NCBI GenBank assembly: GCA_964625465.1
Contig: CAZVFD010000034.1
Span: 1 to 15,705 of the forward strand
Source: CAZLFQ01 sp964625465
Lineage (GTDB): Bacteria; Pseudomonadota; Alphaproteobacteria; Rickettsiales; Midichloriaceae
Length of the DNA stretch: 15,705 nucleotides
Direction of reading: 5' to 3'
Made by a program: the position numbers and the translations under genes. The notes under the pieces are model-generated. The model had not been told where the DNA came from and ran no database searches. It saw only the letters and a list, made by a program, of their open reading frames with translations. This document shows positions 1-7,131 of this stretch, one piece after another (positions within the stretch are counted from its first letter, which is position 1; each line of letters opens with the position of its first letter).

Positions 1-212
1 TCTAATCGATCTGAAAAAGTTGCTAAAAGAATTTTATTAGGTGTCAGCCCCTAAATGATTCAAGATTCGAGAACTGCGACCTAAGAGGTGTAAATTTCAG
101 TAAGACAAAAGAGAGTGATAGCGATGATGACATTGGGTTTGAGTCTTGTGTAACAGATGATAATACAAGCGGGTTACACAAAAATTTAAAAACAACATCG
201 TTAAGTACCAAA
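1..212 (+). pseudogene. Frameshifted 5' remnant of a pentapeptide-repeat protein
   Basis: Frame 1 is open from the window edge and stops at TAA 52-54. The frame of the downstream ankyrin gene is open from 27 onward. Translated in that second frame, 54-110 gives SRFENCDLRGVNF, a typical pentapeptide-repeat stretch, and it reads without a stop into the ankyrin part that follows. One extra C in the run at 48-51 would join the two frames as ...GVSP-LNDSRFENCDL, which resembles TSPMVAGFNLLGAE in the intact paralogue downstream. I infer that this is the amino-terminal half of the next gene, broken by a 1-nt deletion or a base-calling error. An unrelated gene ending at 54 is possible but less likely. 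Confidence 0.55.
48..51 (+). other. Putative frameshift site, C homopolymer
   Basis: There are four C residues where five would keep a continuous pentapeptide-repeat reading frame from the window start into the downstream ankyrin region. This is inferred from frame continuity and from similarity to the paralogue that starts at 1326. Confidence 0.45.
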
Positions 213-1304
213 ATGAGACGTCCGCCAGTGCAGAATATGGACAATAAAGATGTAAGTGATTTTTGGAAAAAGAAAGAACTGCCGCGAAAAAGTTTCGATG
301 ATTTGATTCAAGGAAGAGATGCTCTAAAAAAACTTACGCAATTGATTAGAGATCAGAATTGCAAACCACAAGATGTGGAAGAAGCGGCTGCGGCAGGGGC
401 AAACTTCAACATGGTTGTGGATTCTTTTCCCCAAGAATCCTTGCTGACGCTTGCAATTAATAAAAGATGTAGTGCAGCCGTTATTTCGGCAATTTTAACA
501 GGAACACATGACCTTCAAGGGATGATGAAAATTTGTCATCCTTTCCCTGCAGCTGTAAGCTTAGGAAGCCCAGAAGTACTGGCGGCATTTTTCAGCGTGG
601 CGAGAAGGTATATTGATATAAATGACACGACTGGCAATGGAGATAGAGCATTAGATATTGCTGTAAAAAAACAATTTGAGAGTGGTGTTAAAGTTTTGTT
701 AGATGAAGGTGCTGATGTGAGTAAGCTACCTGAGAAGCAATGTCTTGTTGCTCAAGCTGTGGGGTTACCTAATGTTAGTATTGCAAGAATGTTATTAGTT
801 GCATTAAGAAAAAAAGAAACGCTTGATTCTAAATTTCTCAGTGCGATTTTGAAAGAAGCTATGTGGGCCTATGCAGGCCCACATGTAGACATGATTAAGA
901 TGTTGGTTGCTGAGGGTGTTGAGTTGAAGGGAGGTAAGAGATCCAGACATATTCATAGAGCGGTGGAAAATAAGAAGCCTGAAGTTGTAGCTTTATTCTT
1001 AGAAGCGGGTGTTGATCCGAATACAGTTGATTCGAATTTTCAGTCGACACCATTACACGCGTTAAGTAGGGTTTTAAACGAAGATATTGCTATCGAAATT
1101 GCTAGAAAACTTATAGAAGCTGGTGCAAATTTAGAGGCTAAGGATGCAGACGGCAGAACTCCTCTTGAAGCGATAACCACATGGATGCCTAAATTTACCA
1201 AGTTGATAGAATTGCTTCAGCAGAAAGCTGCACCTTCACCAGTCGTGGCTACAACAAGCGTTGCATTACAGGGAAAAGTGCAAGAGAATATAATAGAAAA
1301 GTAA
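213..1304 (+). CDS. Ankyrin-repeat protein, C-terminal part of a pentapeptide/ankyrin protein
   Basis: The 363 residues from this ATG contain degenerate ankyrin repeats. The clearest are at about 141-172 (ALDIAVKKQFESGVKVLLDEGA) trimmed to the core ALDIAVKK...LLDEGAD, about 250-270 (KPEVVALFLEAGVDPN) and about 280-325 (STPLHAL, IEAGANLEAKDADGRTPLE). Ankyrin repeats bind proteins, and in host-associated bacteria they are common in effectors; that role here is inference. The start is doubtful. No Shine-Dalgarno precedes 213 or the next ATG at 237, and the frame is open upstream to 27 through pentapeptide-repeat sequence. The paralogue at 1326-3293 has its matching DxxDFWxxEL segment internally, so the native protein probably began before the window. 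The C-terminal tail (VVATTSVALQGK) is also conserved in that paralogue. No signal peptide or membrane segment is visible. Confidence 0.75.
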   Translation: MRRPPVQNMDNKDVSDFWKKKELPRKSFDDLIQGRDALKKLTQLIRDQNCKPQDVEEAAAAGANFNMVVDSFPQESLLTLAINKRCSAAVISAILTGTHDLQGMMKICHPFPAAVSLGSPEVLAAFFSVARRYIDINDTTGNGDRALDIAVKKQFESGVKVLLDEGADVSKLPEKQCLVAQAVGLPNVSIARMLLVALRKKETLDSKFLSAILKEAMWAYAGPHVDMIKMLVAEGVELKGGKRSRHIHRAVENKKPEVVALFLEAGVDPNTVDSNFQSTPLHALSRVLNEDIAIEIARKLIEAGANLEAKDADGRTPLEAITTWMPKFTKLIELLQQKAAPSPVVATTSVALQGKVQENIIEK

Positions 1305-1325
1305 TTTACTCAAGAAGGCAAGCAT

Positions 1326-3293
1326 ATGGCAAAAGAAAAGGCTATAAAAAGTTTTCAAGATTATTGCAAAACTTTTGAGGACGATGCAGCTAAATTGAGA
1401 GTTCCCACAGATAGAAAGGATGGGAACTACGTAGATGACATATCAAGAAACGAGCAGCTCAAACAAATGCAGGGTTTTTTCTTATATAACTACACTAAAA
1501 ATTTTCTTGAAGGGGAGCTCTCGCTGACACCTCAAGAGAGAGGGGCAGTTTTTATTGAATATGTAAGGTTGTGGAAACGCTGTAACTGCAAACTATCTTT
1601 GGAGATGGCAGGTTTCAGTGAGCACTATGTTTATACAGAGCTTGTTAGAGGTTTGAATCGTGTTACTAGAGGTTACCAAGAAACTAGCCCTATGGTTGCG
1701 GGGTTTAATTTACTAGGAGCAGAAATAGCTCCTGAGAAAGACTTATCTCTTGAGGATATGACGTTTGTTGCAGCTAACTTATCTCAGGCGAAATTATCTT
1801 CAAAAGTACTGTTGACTAATGTCGCTTTTCACAATTGCACGTTGGTGGGATTGAAAGTAGAAGGGTCTTTTTCAGGCGTGGTTTTTGATTCATGCAATCT
1901 GTCTTCTGCAAAGCTCTCAAAAAAATCTGAATACGCCCTTTTTACTGAGTGTGATTTGAGTTCTGCGCGTGTAAACCATGACCATTGCCCGTATCTAAGG
2001 TGCGTTGTTGATGCTAGAACTTCAGGCGTGTCTAAGGATGTATTAAGTGCAGCCAATAAAGGCGAAGAAAGAAGTGGCTGCCAAGACATGAGTAGAAAAG
2101 AAGTGAAAGATTTTTGGCAAGAGGAGCTTTCTCAGGGGAAGCATGTTCCAATTGTATTTCGCAGATTTCTTCCTGGATGTGAAGTACCAGGTATAGCGCT
2201 TGAGCCAAGAAAGACATATGATCAGGCAGTAAAAGCTCGAGACTTGCGTGTGCGCCTTGAGCATTTAATTCGTTGTGGGCAATGTAAGCCTACAGATGTT
2301 GAAGAGGCAGTTGCAAATGGCGTAAATTTAAATGTAGTGCTTGGCGATAAACAGCCAACTTTATTTTATCTGGCTATTGTAAAAGCTAACGCACCAGTTG
2401 CTTTGGATCTGCTAAGCAGAACGCACGATAAGAAAAGAATGCTCAGATTAGGCTTTCCTTTACGAGTGGCAGCTGAGTCTGATGTTCCAGGAATGGCAGA
2501 TATTTTTAGAGTAGCGAAGAATTACATTAGTGTGAATGAGACGAATGATTCTGGAGTACCAGCACTCGAGTTTGCAATAAGGAAACAGAACGAAGCGGCG
2601 GTAAAAAGTCTTATTGAAAGTGGGGCCAATACACGTCGATTGCAAGGTAGAGAAAACCCTGCAGCCATTGCTGTGCGATTGCCGAATGTTGCAATTGCAA
2701 GGATGGTAATTGAAGCACAATTTCTCCTTGGCATTAAGTTTTCAGATAATAAGCTAAATCATGACTGGCCATTGAGAGAGGCGATGTTCACTTCGGAAGG
2801 CCCGTTCATTGATATGATTAAAATGCTTGTTTTAGAATTTGGAATAGATTTACTAAAGAATCATGACTATTTATTTATTGCAGTCAAATCAGGAAAGCCT
2901 GAAGTGGTGGCATTTTTTTTAGAAAAGGGAGTTAACCCTAACATTGTTGATACAATATATTGGCGGCATGCAGAAGGTGAGGGGTCGACCCCTTTACATT
3001 GGTTGCGTAGAGTAGGGGAAAAAGATATTTTTTCTGCAGTGAATTCTCCTGTAGATAGGGAAGCAAATGCTATTGCAATTGCAGAGTTGCTACTTAATGC
3101 TGGTGCAAATTTAGGGGTGGTGAATAAAGATGGTAATACACCGCTGCAAGTACTTGAGAAAAAGAAACCTGAGTTCGAAAAACTTATAGCGTTTCTTACA
3201 GAACAGAGGTTATCACCACCGTCTAATGTGGTTGCTGTTTCAAGCGTTGCAATACAAGGTGAAGCGCTAAAGAGAGAGGTTAAAAAGATTTGA
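1326..3293 (+). CDS. Pentapeptide-repeat and ankyrin-repeat protein
   Basis: This 655-residue protein has three visible parts. Residues 1-125 are a mixed helical head with no recognised domain. Residues about 127-220 are pentapeptide-like repeats (FNLLGAEI, FVAANLSQAKL, VVFDSCNLSSAKL, LFTECDLSSARV). Residues about 290-640 are degenerate ankyrin repeats (ALEFAIRKQNEAAVKSLIESGAN, KPEVVAFFLEKGVNPN, IAELLLNAGANLGVVNKDGNTPLQ; each is shown only as its consensus core). It is clearly paralogous to the preceding gene, sharing CKPxDVEEA, LPNVxIARM, GPxxDMIKMLV and the tail VVAVSSVAIQG, so the pair arose by tandem duplication. The start is supported by an AGAAGG Shine-Dalgarno at 1313-1318, eight nucleotides ahead of the ATG. 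It lies 21 nt after the upstream gene and abuts the downstream kinase gene, consistent with one transcript. There is no signal peptide. A protein-binding or effector role is inferred from the repeat types only. Confidence 0.85.
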   Translation: MAKEKAIKSFQDYCKTFEDDAAKLRVPTDRKDGNYVDDISRNEQLKQMQGFFLYNYTKNFLEGELSLTPQERGAVFIEYVRLWKRCNCKLSLEMAGFSEHYVYTELVRGLNRVTRGYQETSPMVAGFNLLGAEIAPEKDLSLEDMTFVAANLSQAKLSSKVLLTNVAFHNCTLVGLKVEGSFSGVVFDSCNLSSAKLSKKSEYALFTECDLSSARVNHDHCPYLRCVVDARTSGVSKDVLSAANKGEERSGCQDMSRKEVKDFWQEELSQGKHVPIVFRRFLPGCEVPGIALEPRKTYDQAVKARDLRVRLEHLIRCGQCKPTDVEEAVANGVNLNVVLGDKQPTLFYLAIVKANAPVALDLLSRTHDKKRMLRLGFPLRVAAESDVPGMADIFRVAKNYISVNETNDSGVPALEFAIRKQNEAAVKSLIESGANTRRLQGRENPAAIAVRLPNVAIARMVIEAQFLLGIKFSDNKLNHDWPLREAMFTSEGPFIDMIKMLVLEFGIDLLKNHDYLFIAVKSGKPEVVAFFLEKGVNPNIVDTIYWRHAEGEGSTPLHWLRRVGEKDIFSAVNSPVDREANAIAIAELLLNAGANLGVVNKDGNTPLQVLEKKKPEFEKLIAFLTEQRLSPPSNVVAVSSVAIQGEALKREVKKI

Positions 3294-3815
3294 ATGTATA
3301 GAACTGAAGCAGCTAAATTGATAATTTTATCTGGACTACCTGGCGTTGGTAAGACTGCAATTGCTAAGGTGCTAGCAAGGAAGATGCATGCAGTGCATTT
3401 GCGAATTGATACCATCGAGCAAGCGATAAAAAGATGTCGAAAAGAAATAACCAACATGGATGATACTGGTTATGTAGTAGCCTATAAAGTTGCGGAAGAT
3501 AATTTAAAGCTGGGTTTGTCGGTTATAGCAGATTCAGTAAACCCAATTGAAATTACTAGAAAAGCGTGGTTGGAAGTGGGAGAAAAAGCCGAGGTGCAAT
3601 CTGTGGAAATCGAGGTGATTTGTTCCAAGCCTGACGAGCATAGAAAAAGAGTAGAAACACGAGTAGCTGATATTGAATCACATAAACTACCAAGCTGGAA
3701 AGATGTATCTGAAAGAGAATATCATCCTTGGACGCGTGAGCATCTAATTGTTGATACCTCAGGCAAAAGCGTTGAAAAATGTGTGGATGTAATTTTAGAG
3801 TATGTACGTAGCTAA
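3294..3815 (+). CDS. AAA_33-type P-loop ATPase, predicted kinase
   Basis: A 173-residue small P-loop protein. Walker A is GLPGVGKT at residues 14-21. A following RID (37-39) fits the acidic site of small-molecule kinases, and IADSVNP (78-84) followed by EITRKAW is typical of the COG0645/AAA_33 predicted-kinase group, as is the late segment with an arginine-rich lid (EHRKRVETR) and LPSWKDV. Members are about 160-180 residues, so the length is full. These proteins are expected to phosphorylate a small molecule or nucleotide, but the substrate is not known and cannot be read from the sequence. The ATG directly follows the TGA of the ankyrin gene. The best Shine-Dalgarno (AGAGG at 3275-3279) is 14 nt away, so translational coupling is likely. 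The 3' end overlaps the next gene by 14 nt. Confidence 0.85.
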   Translation: MYRTEAAKLIILSGLPGVGKTAIAKVLARKMHAVHLRIDTIEQAIKRCRKEITNMDDTGYVVAYKVAEDNLKLGLSVIADSVNPIEITRKAWLEVGEKAEVQSVEIEVICSKPDEHRKRVETRVADIESHKLPSWKDVSEREYHPWTREHLIVDTSGKSVEKCVDVILEYVRS

Positions 3816-4083
3816 GAAAAGTTTTGTGGATAAGGTTATAGCTTCTAAAGGGCACCAGATCCAAAAAATAAAAGCCCAAGATGAAACTGGCCGATGGGCG
3901 TATTATTTTTTACTTCTAGATCCATTGCGTGAAAGTAATCTACGCCATGCACTTTCCACCAAAACAGGGAATATAAATTTGCAAGACTACGGCCGAGTCA
4001 TTGCCTCATGTTATGGCGACGAGCCATCGGATGAGGTTAAACAATTGCTGCAAACGAAATACGGTTTTTTTTATAGTTGCTGA
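3802..4083 (+). CDS. Small conserved hypothetical protein
   Basis: A 93-residue soluble protein with the core QDETGRWAYYFLLLDP, then a segment resembling LxDYGxVIASxYGDEPSDEV, ending in a KYGF motif. I recognise the general pattern (an aromatic strand, then DYG...YG.EPS..V...L...YGF) as a short uncharacterised family seen in alphaproteobacteria, but I know no function for it. The residues after KYGF (FYSC) may be a slight extension. The start overlaps the end of the kinase gene by 14 nt, pointing to a shared transcript. No strong Shine-Dalgarno is visible, and the true start could lie a few codons downstream near the SFVDKVI segment. There is no signal peptide, membrane segment or cysteine motif. 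Confidence 0.7.
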   Translation: MYVAKKSFVDKVIASKGHQIQKIKAQDETGRWAYYFLLLDPLRESNLRHALSTKTGNINLQDYGRVIASCYGDEPSDEVKQLLQTKYGFFYSC

Positions 4084-4096
4084 TAGAGAAGAAGTA

Positions 4097-4165
4097 ATTA
4101 ATGTGTGCGTGGGGGGCGAATTTGCGGGCGGTACGCCCTCTTAGCAAATTCGAGCACACATTAAT
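4097..4165. repeat. Nested palindrome between convergent genes, possible bidirectional terminator or REP-like element
   Basis: Three nested inverted repeats share one centre. The outer 12-bp arms attaatgtgtgc (4097-4108) and gcacacattaat (4154-4165) are perfect. Inner arms cgaatttgc (4117-4125) and gcaaattcg (4144-4152) are also perfect. A central hairpin gggcg-gta-cgccc occupies 4126-4138. A G-rich bulge (4109-4116) lies on the left side only. The element sits in the 198-nt gap between the + strand operon and the - strand nucleoside hydrolase gene, where a two-way terminator would be expected, but no T-run directly follows either arm. A palindromic dispersed repeat or miniature mobile element is an alternative. 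Confidence 0.65.
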
Positions 4166-4196
4166 GGATTCTTCGAATCCTAAGAAAGGGCTTCTT
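4166..4196. repeat. Two small stem-loops adjoining the palindrome
   Basis: Immediately after the large palindrome, ggattc-ttc-gaatcc (4166-4180) is a perfect 6-bp stem with a 3-nt loop. Next, aagaa (4182-4186) pairs with ttctt (4192-4196). They may add to transcription termination of the + strand operon. The remaining sequence up to 4281 shows no further convincing structure. Confidence 0.4.
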
Positions 4197-4281
4197 TACA
4201 ATCTCAAATTAATTATTAGCTAATACAGCCATGACTGGGTTTTTGTCACTTTTAAAAGGCTTTAGGTATAATTGTACTAAT

Positions 4282-5283
4282 CTAAACCTTCGACTTGTTG
4301 TCCCATTTGCACGAGCTTAGGCGGTCTAAAATTAATTTTTCTAATTTGTTCCTATCGGCTTTTTGCGCGACGCGAACTTCATGCCCATCTTTGCTTTCAA
4401 TCGTTCTTCCTTGGGATTTGCCGTTAACTATGACTTTTATTTTCATCTTTGTGGCTTGCATAATCGATGGATCTATAGCGACCGCAGCAGTCAATGTGTC
4501 CCAGAAATATAAACTGTCTGCTTCTATAAGTTTTCCTAAAACTTGATTGAGATCATAAACCATTCTTGATGCGGGATTTTTTTGCTTGTTTAACTCTTCC
4601 ATAAATTTTGAATTCACTGGCACATATTGGGTTGCGTCAAGAGGGACGAGAGTTATTGGAATGCCTGATTTTATTACTATGTCAGCTGCTTCAGGATTGT
4701 TATAAATATTCCATTCTGCTGTTTTATCATGATCCTTGTCCTCAACATTACCAATCACATTAACAGCTCCGCCCATAATGTAGAGGTGAGAGATGTTATT
4801 TTTAATCTTCGGGTTGATTTTAAGTGCTTCTGCAATATTTGATAACGGCCCAACGGCTATAATGTCGTATTTCTCATTTTTAGAAAGCAGTTCCACAAGA
4901 TGAAGGTGCGATTCTAGAGGTAGAGATTTATTAGTGTTTTTATATTTAGCATTGGAGAAAAATGGTAATGCGGTCATGTAGTCCGAGTGTTTTCTCCATT
5001 CATCTGGAAATGGATTGGTTCCTTCAAAATCACTAGCAGATATTTGGGTATTTATTCCTGCGAGATTTGAGACTTTTTCTGATACTTCGACTGCAGTTTT
5101 TTTGAAGCTATCTGCGGGCATTACGGTAATGGCTTTGATATTATACTTCGGGTCGCAGCTTGTTAATGCCAATGCTACAAAATCATCCACACCTCCATCG
5201 TGATCAAAAATCAGATTTTCTGCTGCAAAGCAAGTGGTGGTGAGGATGGTAAATAGCGCAGATAATTTTAAAATTGTCTTCAT
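4282..5283 (-). CDS. Periplasmic nucleoside hydrolase (inosine-uridine preferring family)
   Basis: A 333-residue protein of the IUNH family, which hydrolyses the N-glycosidic bond of ribonucleosides to give base and ribose. The family calcium-binding signature is present as DHDGGVDD at residues 27-34, a variant of DxDxGxDD. IMGGAV, NPEAADIV and PLDATQ follow in the expected order, and the late catalytic segment is FWDTLTAAVAIDP. The histidine that often precedes that aspartate (HDPLA) is replaced by Trp, so substrate preference may differ. Residues 1-20 form a signal peptide (charged MKTILK, hydrophobic core, TCFA-A cleavage site), placing the enzyme in the periplasm, where it could salvage host or environmental nucleosides. 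The start lies only 4 nt after the stop of the DUF2177-like gene, so the two are probably co-transcribed. Confidence 0.88.
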   Translation of the reverse strand: MKTILKLSALFTILTTTCFAAENLIFDHDGGVDDFVALALTSCDPKYNIKAITVMPADSFKKTAVEVSEKVSNLAGINTQISASDFEGTNPFPDEWRKHSDYMTALPFFSNAKYKNTNKSLPLESHLHLVELLSKNEKYDIIAVGPLSNIAEALKINPKIKNNISHLYIMGGAVNVIGNVEDKDHDKTAEWNIYNNPEAADIVIKSGIPITLVPLDATQYVPVNSKFMEELNKQKNPASRMVYDLNQVLGKLIEADSLYFWDTLTAAVAIDPSIMQATKMKIKVIVNGKSQGRTIESKDGHEVRVAQKADRNKLEKLILDRLSSCKWDNKSKV

Positions 5284-5287
5284 GTAT

Positions 5288-5692
5288 TTAATTCCAAATT
5301 TGAGTTGATTTAAATGCTATGCAGCTAACGGTGCCAGTTAAAGTTGCACCCCACAGCATATCTACAATTGTTACAGACCACGGCCAATTATGTAATGTAG
5401 CGTGATTAGTTATGTCGTATGCTCCATATGCAGCAAGTCCAAACATAAATCCCATAAAGAATATTTTTGATAAATTGTAGTTGTTTTGAATAGCAGGCAT
5501 AATGAGAACAATGCTCAGCGCTAGAGCATACAGCAGATAGAAAATTATGGCTGGAATGAATGAGATTTCTTCTTTCCATAGGTGTGAGAGATTGGGCCTA
5601 TAAAATTTGCTTACTGTAAGCGTTAGCCAAATGCCATCAATAACTAAAAATGCCATGAAAGCGCTTATAAAGGATGTAAAAAATTGAGTCAT
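5288..5692 (-). CDS. DUF2177 family integral membrane protein
   Basis: A 134-residue protein with about four hydrophobic segments: residues 8-28 (FISAFMAFLVIDGIWLTLTV), 45-67, 76-92 (IFFMGFMFGLAAYGAYD) and 105-125. The pattern FMAFLVIDGIWL, AAYGAYDITNHATL and WPWSVTIVDMLWG matches what I know of DUF2177 (COG4852), an inner-membrane family of unknown function; the length is normal for it. It precedes the nucleoside hydrolase in the same direction with a 4-nt gap. It follows the receiver-phosphatase gene by 68 nt, in which a weak promoter can be drawn. No Shine-Dalgarno stands out at this ATG. Confidence 0.85.
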   Translation of the reverse strand: MTQFFTSFISAFMAFLVIDGIWLTLTVSKFYRPNLSHLWKEEISFIPAIIFYLLYALALSIVLIMPAIQNNYNLSKIFFMGFMFGLAAYGAYDITNHATLHNWPWSVTIVDMLWGATLTGTVSCIAFKSTQIWN

Positions 5693-5719
5693 TGTAACTT
5701 TTGCTTGCGATCTCTAAAA

Positions 5720-5747
5720 ATTATGGTGGTGAGATTTTACTTTGCAA
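5720..5747 (-). promoter_or_regulatory. Weak candidate promoter for the DUF2177/nucleoside hydrolase pair
   Basis: On the minus strand TTGCAA (5742-5747) and CATAAT (5720-5725) are separated by 16 nt and lie about 28 nt ahead of the start at 5692. Both boxes are imperfect, so this is a suggestion only; the pair may instead be transcribed from the upstream phosphatase gene. Confidence 0.3.
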
Positions 5748-5760
5748 GAAGATTTTGATT

Positions 5761-6939
5761 CTACTTAAAAGTAATGACTTTTAGAGTTAAATCATCGCGG
5801 AGGTTCGGCATATAATCAGCATTAAATTTTTTCATGATTAAGTCTTTAATATTCTCTGCGCTTGGAGATTTGTTTGGTAAGTTATTCATTAAATATTGTA
5901 CAAGTTCGTCTGTAGATAAGAAGTTGCTACCGTTGTCTTCTGTTTCTATTAACGCATCGCTGTAAAGAATAAGTGCATCCCAATCTTTTATAGAAATTTC
6001 CTGCGTTTGGTACATCGACTTGTTTTGAATGCCAAGTGGAAATTCTTTTCCATCCAAAGTCTTGGATTTCCCCGTCTTGAATGATAATAAAATAGGAGCG
6101 GGGCAAGAGGCGCAAGCGTATGTGAGTTTTTTGTTCTCTGAATCAATAACGCCGTAAAACATAGTTGCAAATTGAGAGCGCGAAAGCATTTTATATAATA
6201 TGTTGTTAACATCAGAGAGGAATTCGCCAGGATTTTTATTGTATTCCTCATTTTGTTTGATGATGCCGTGCAACCTGAAAGTATTGATTGCTGCTCTTAC
6301 ACCATGTCCTGCAAAGTCCCAAACGCATAAGCCCAGTCGAGATTTTCCTAAATCTAATACATCGTAAAAATCACCGCCTAATTCGGATGATGGTTTGTAA
6401 TATGCTGAAATACAAATTTGATGGTCGTTGGCAACCTTATCTAAAAATTCTTGTGTTGGTAAAAGGGAATACAGCATTTTGCTTGCATCATTCAACTCGG
6501 AAGCCATGCGGTGATTTGTCTCTTTAATTTCTGAGTAAAGTTTGGCTTGTTCAAGTTGTGTTGTTACACGTGCGATTAGTTCTGCCTCTTCTATAGGTTT
6601 ACTGATGAAGTCATTGGCTCCAGATGAGAAAGCTCTGTGCTTATTTTCTGGGGCATTTTGAGCGCTTTGTATGATTACAACTATGTCTTTGGTTTTGTCG
6701 TTGCCTTTTATTCCTTTGCATAAATCTAAGCCAGAGATATCTGGTAGCATTATATCCATAAGAATGAGATGTGGGCGTTGATTACATATAACATCAAGAG
6801 CTTGCTGACCATTGGATGCTTTCAAGATGTGAGAGAAGCCACTGGCAATCAAAATCTCTTCGATAAGAAGGAGATTATAGTCCATATCATCGACTATAAG
6901 TATTTTTGCTTTTGTGACCGATTCGCCCATCTTGGACAT
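5761..6939 (-). CDS. Response regulator with PP2C/SpoIIE (RsbU-like) serine phosphatase output
   Basis: A 392-residue two-domain regulator. The receiver (about 10-130) has the acidic pair D17-D18, the phospho-acceptor D62 in LILMDIMLPD, S92 as the Ser/Thr switch residue, and K114 in SKP. A helical linker (about 120-165) is probably a coiled coil. The PP2C/SpoIIE phosphatase domain (about 175-392) carries the metal ligands in GGDFYD (188-193), DFAGHG (208-213) and RDD (381-383). In this family a histidine kinase phosphorylates the receiver, which switches a phosphatase acting on a phospho-anti-anti-sigma (STAS) protein. Neither kinase, anti-sigma factor nor STAS protein is in the window, so its partners are unknown. 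Translation probably begins at 6939, with a weak AGG upstream; M4 is an alternative start. It is transcribed divergently from the toxin locus. Confidence 0.9.
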   Translation of the reverse strand: MSKMGESVTKAKILIVDDMDYNLLLIEEILIASGFSHILKASNGQQALDVICNQRPHLILMDIMLPDISGLDLCKGIKGNDKTKDIVVIIQSAQNAPENKHRAFSSGANDFISKPIEEAELIARVTTQLEQAKLYSEIKETNHRMASELNDASKMLYSLLPTQEFLDKVANDHQICISAYYKPSSELGGDFYDVLDLGKSRLGLCVWDFAGHGVRAAINTFRLHGIIKQNEEYNKNPGEFLSDVNNILYKMLSRSQFATMFYGVIDSENKKLTYACASCPAPILLSFKTGKSKTLDGKEFPLGIQNKSMYQTQEISIKDWDALILYSDALIETEDNGSNFLSTDELVQYLMNNLPNKSPSAENIKDLIMKKFNADYMPNLRDDLTLKVITFK

Positions 6940-7064
6940 GGAATTATTACCTATTAAATAACCCTAACATGCCAAGGAATTTAATTCAATCTTAGCATGA
7001 TTGCCTGTTGGATCTTGCGTTTTGTCGATTAAATTCGATGTTTTTCAATAAAATAGGTGAGGAC

Positions 7065-7093
7065 TTGACAATATTGTAATTTTTAAGTATAAT
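7065..7093 (+). promoter_or_regulatory. Consensus sigma70-type promoter for the toxin gene
   Basis: TTGACA (7065-7070) and TATAAT (7088-7093) both match consensus and are separated by exactly 17 nt. Transcription should start near 7100, leaving a leader of about 30 nt before the ATG at 7132. The rest of the 192-nt divergent gap (6940-7131) shows no clear operator. Confidence 0.8.
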
Positions 7094-7131
7094 TCGCAGC
7101 CTTGTTAAATTTTTATTAAGATTTTTGAATT

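Noticed and set aside
2867..3457. A 196-codon open frame on the minus strand
   Set aside because: It spans the end of the ankyrin gene and the start of the kinase gene, both of which have clear domains on the + strand; it is a shadow frame.
4084..4281. tRNA or CRISPR repeat in the palindromic gap
   Set aside because: There is no cloverleaf with conserved T-loop bases and no repeat-spacer periodicity; only nested inverted repeats are present.
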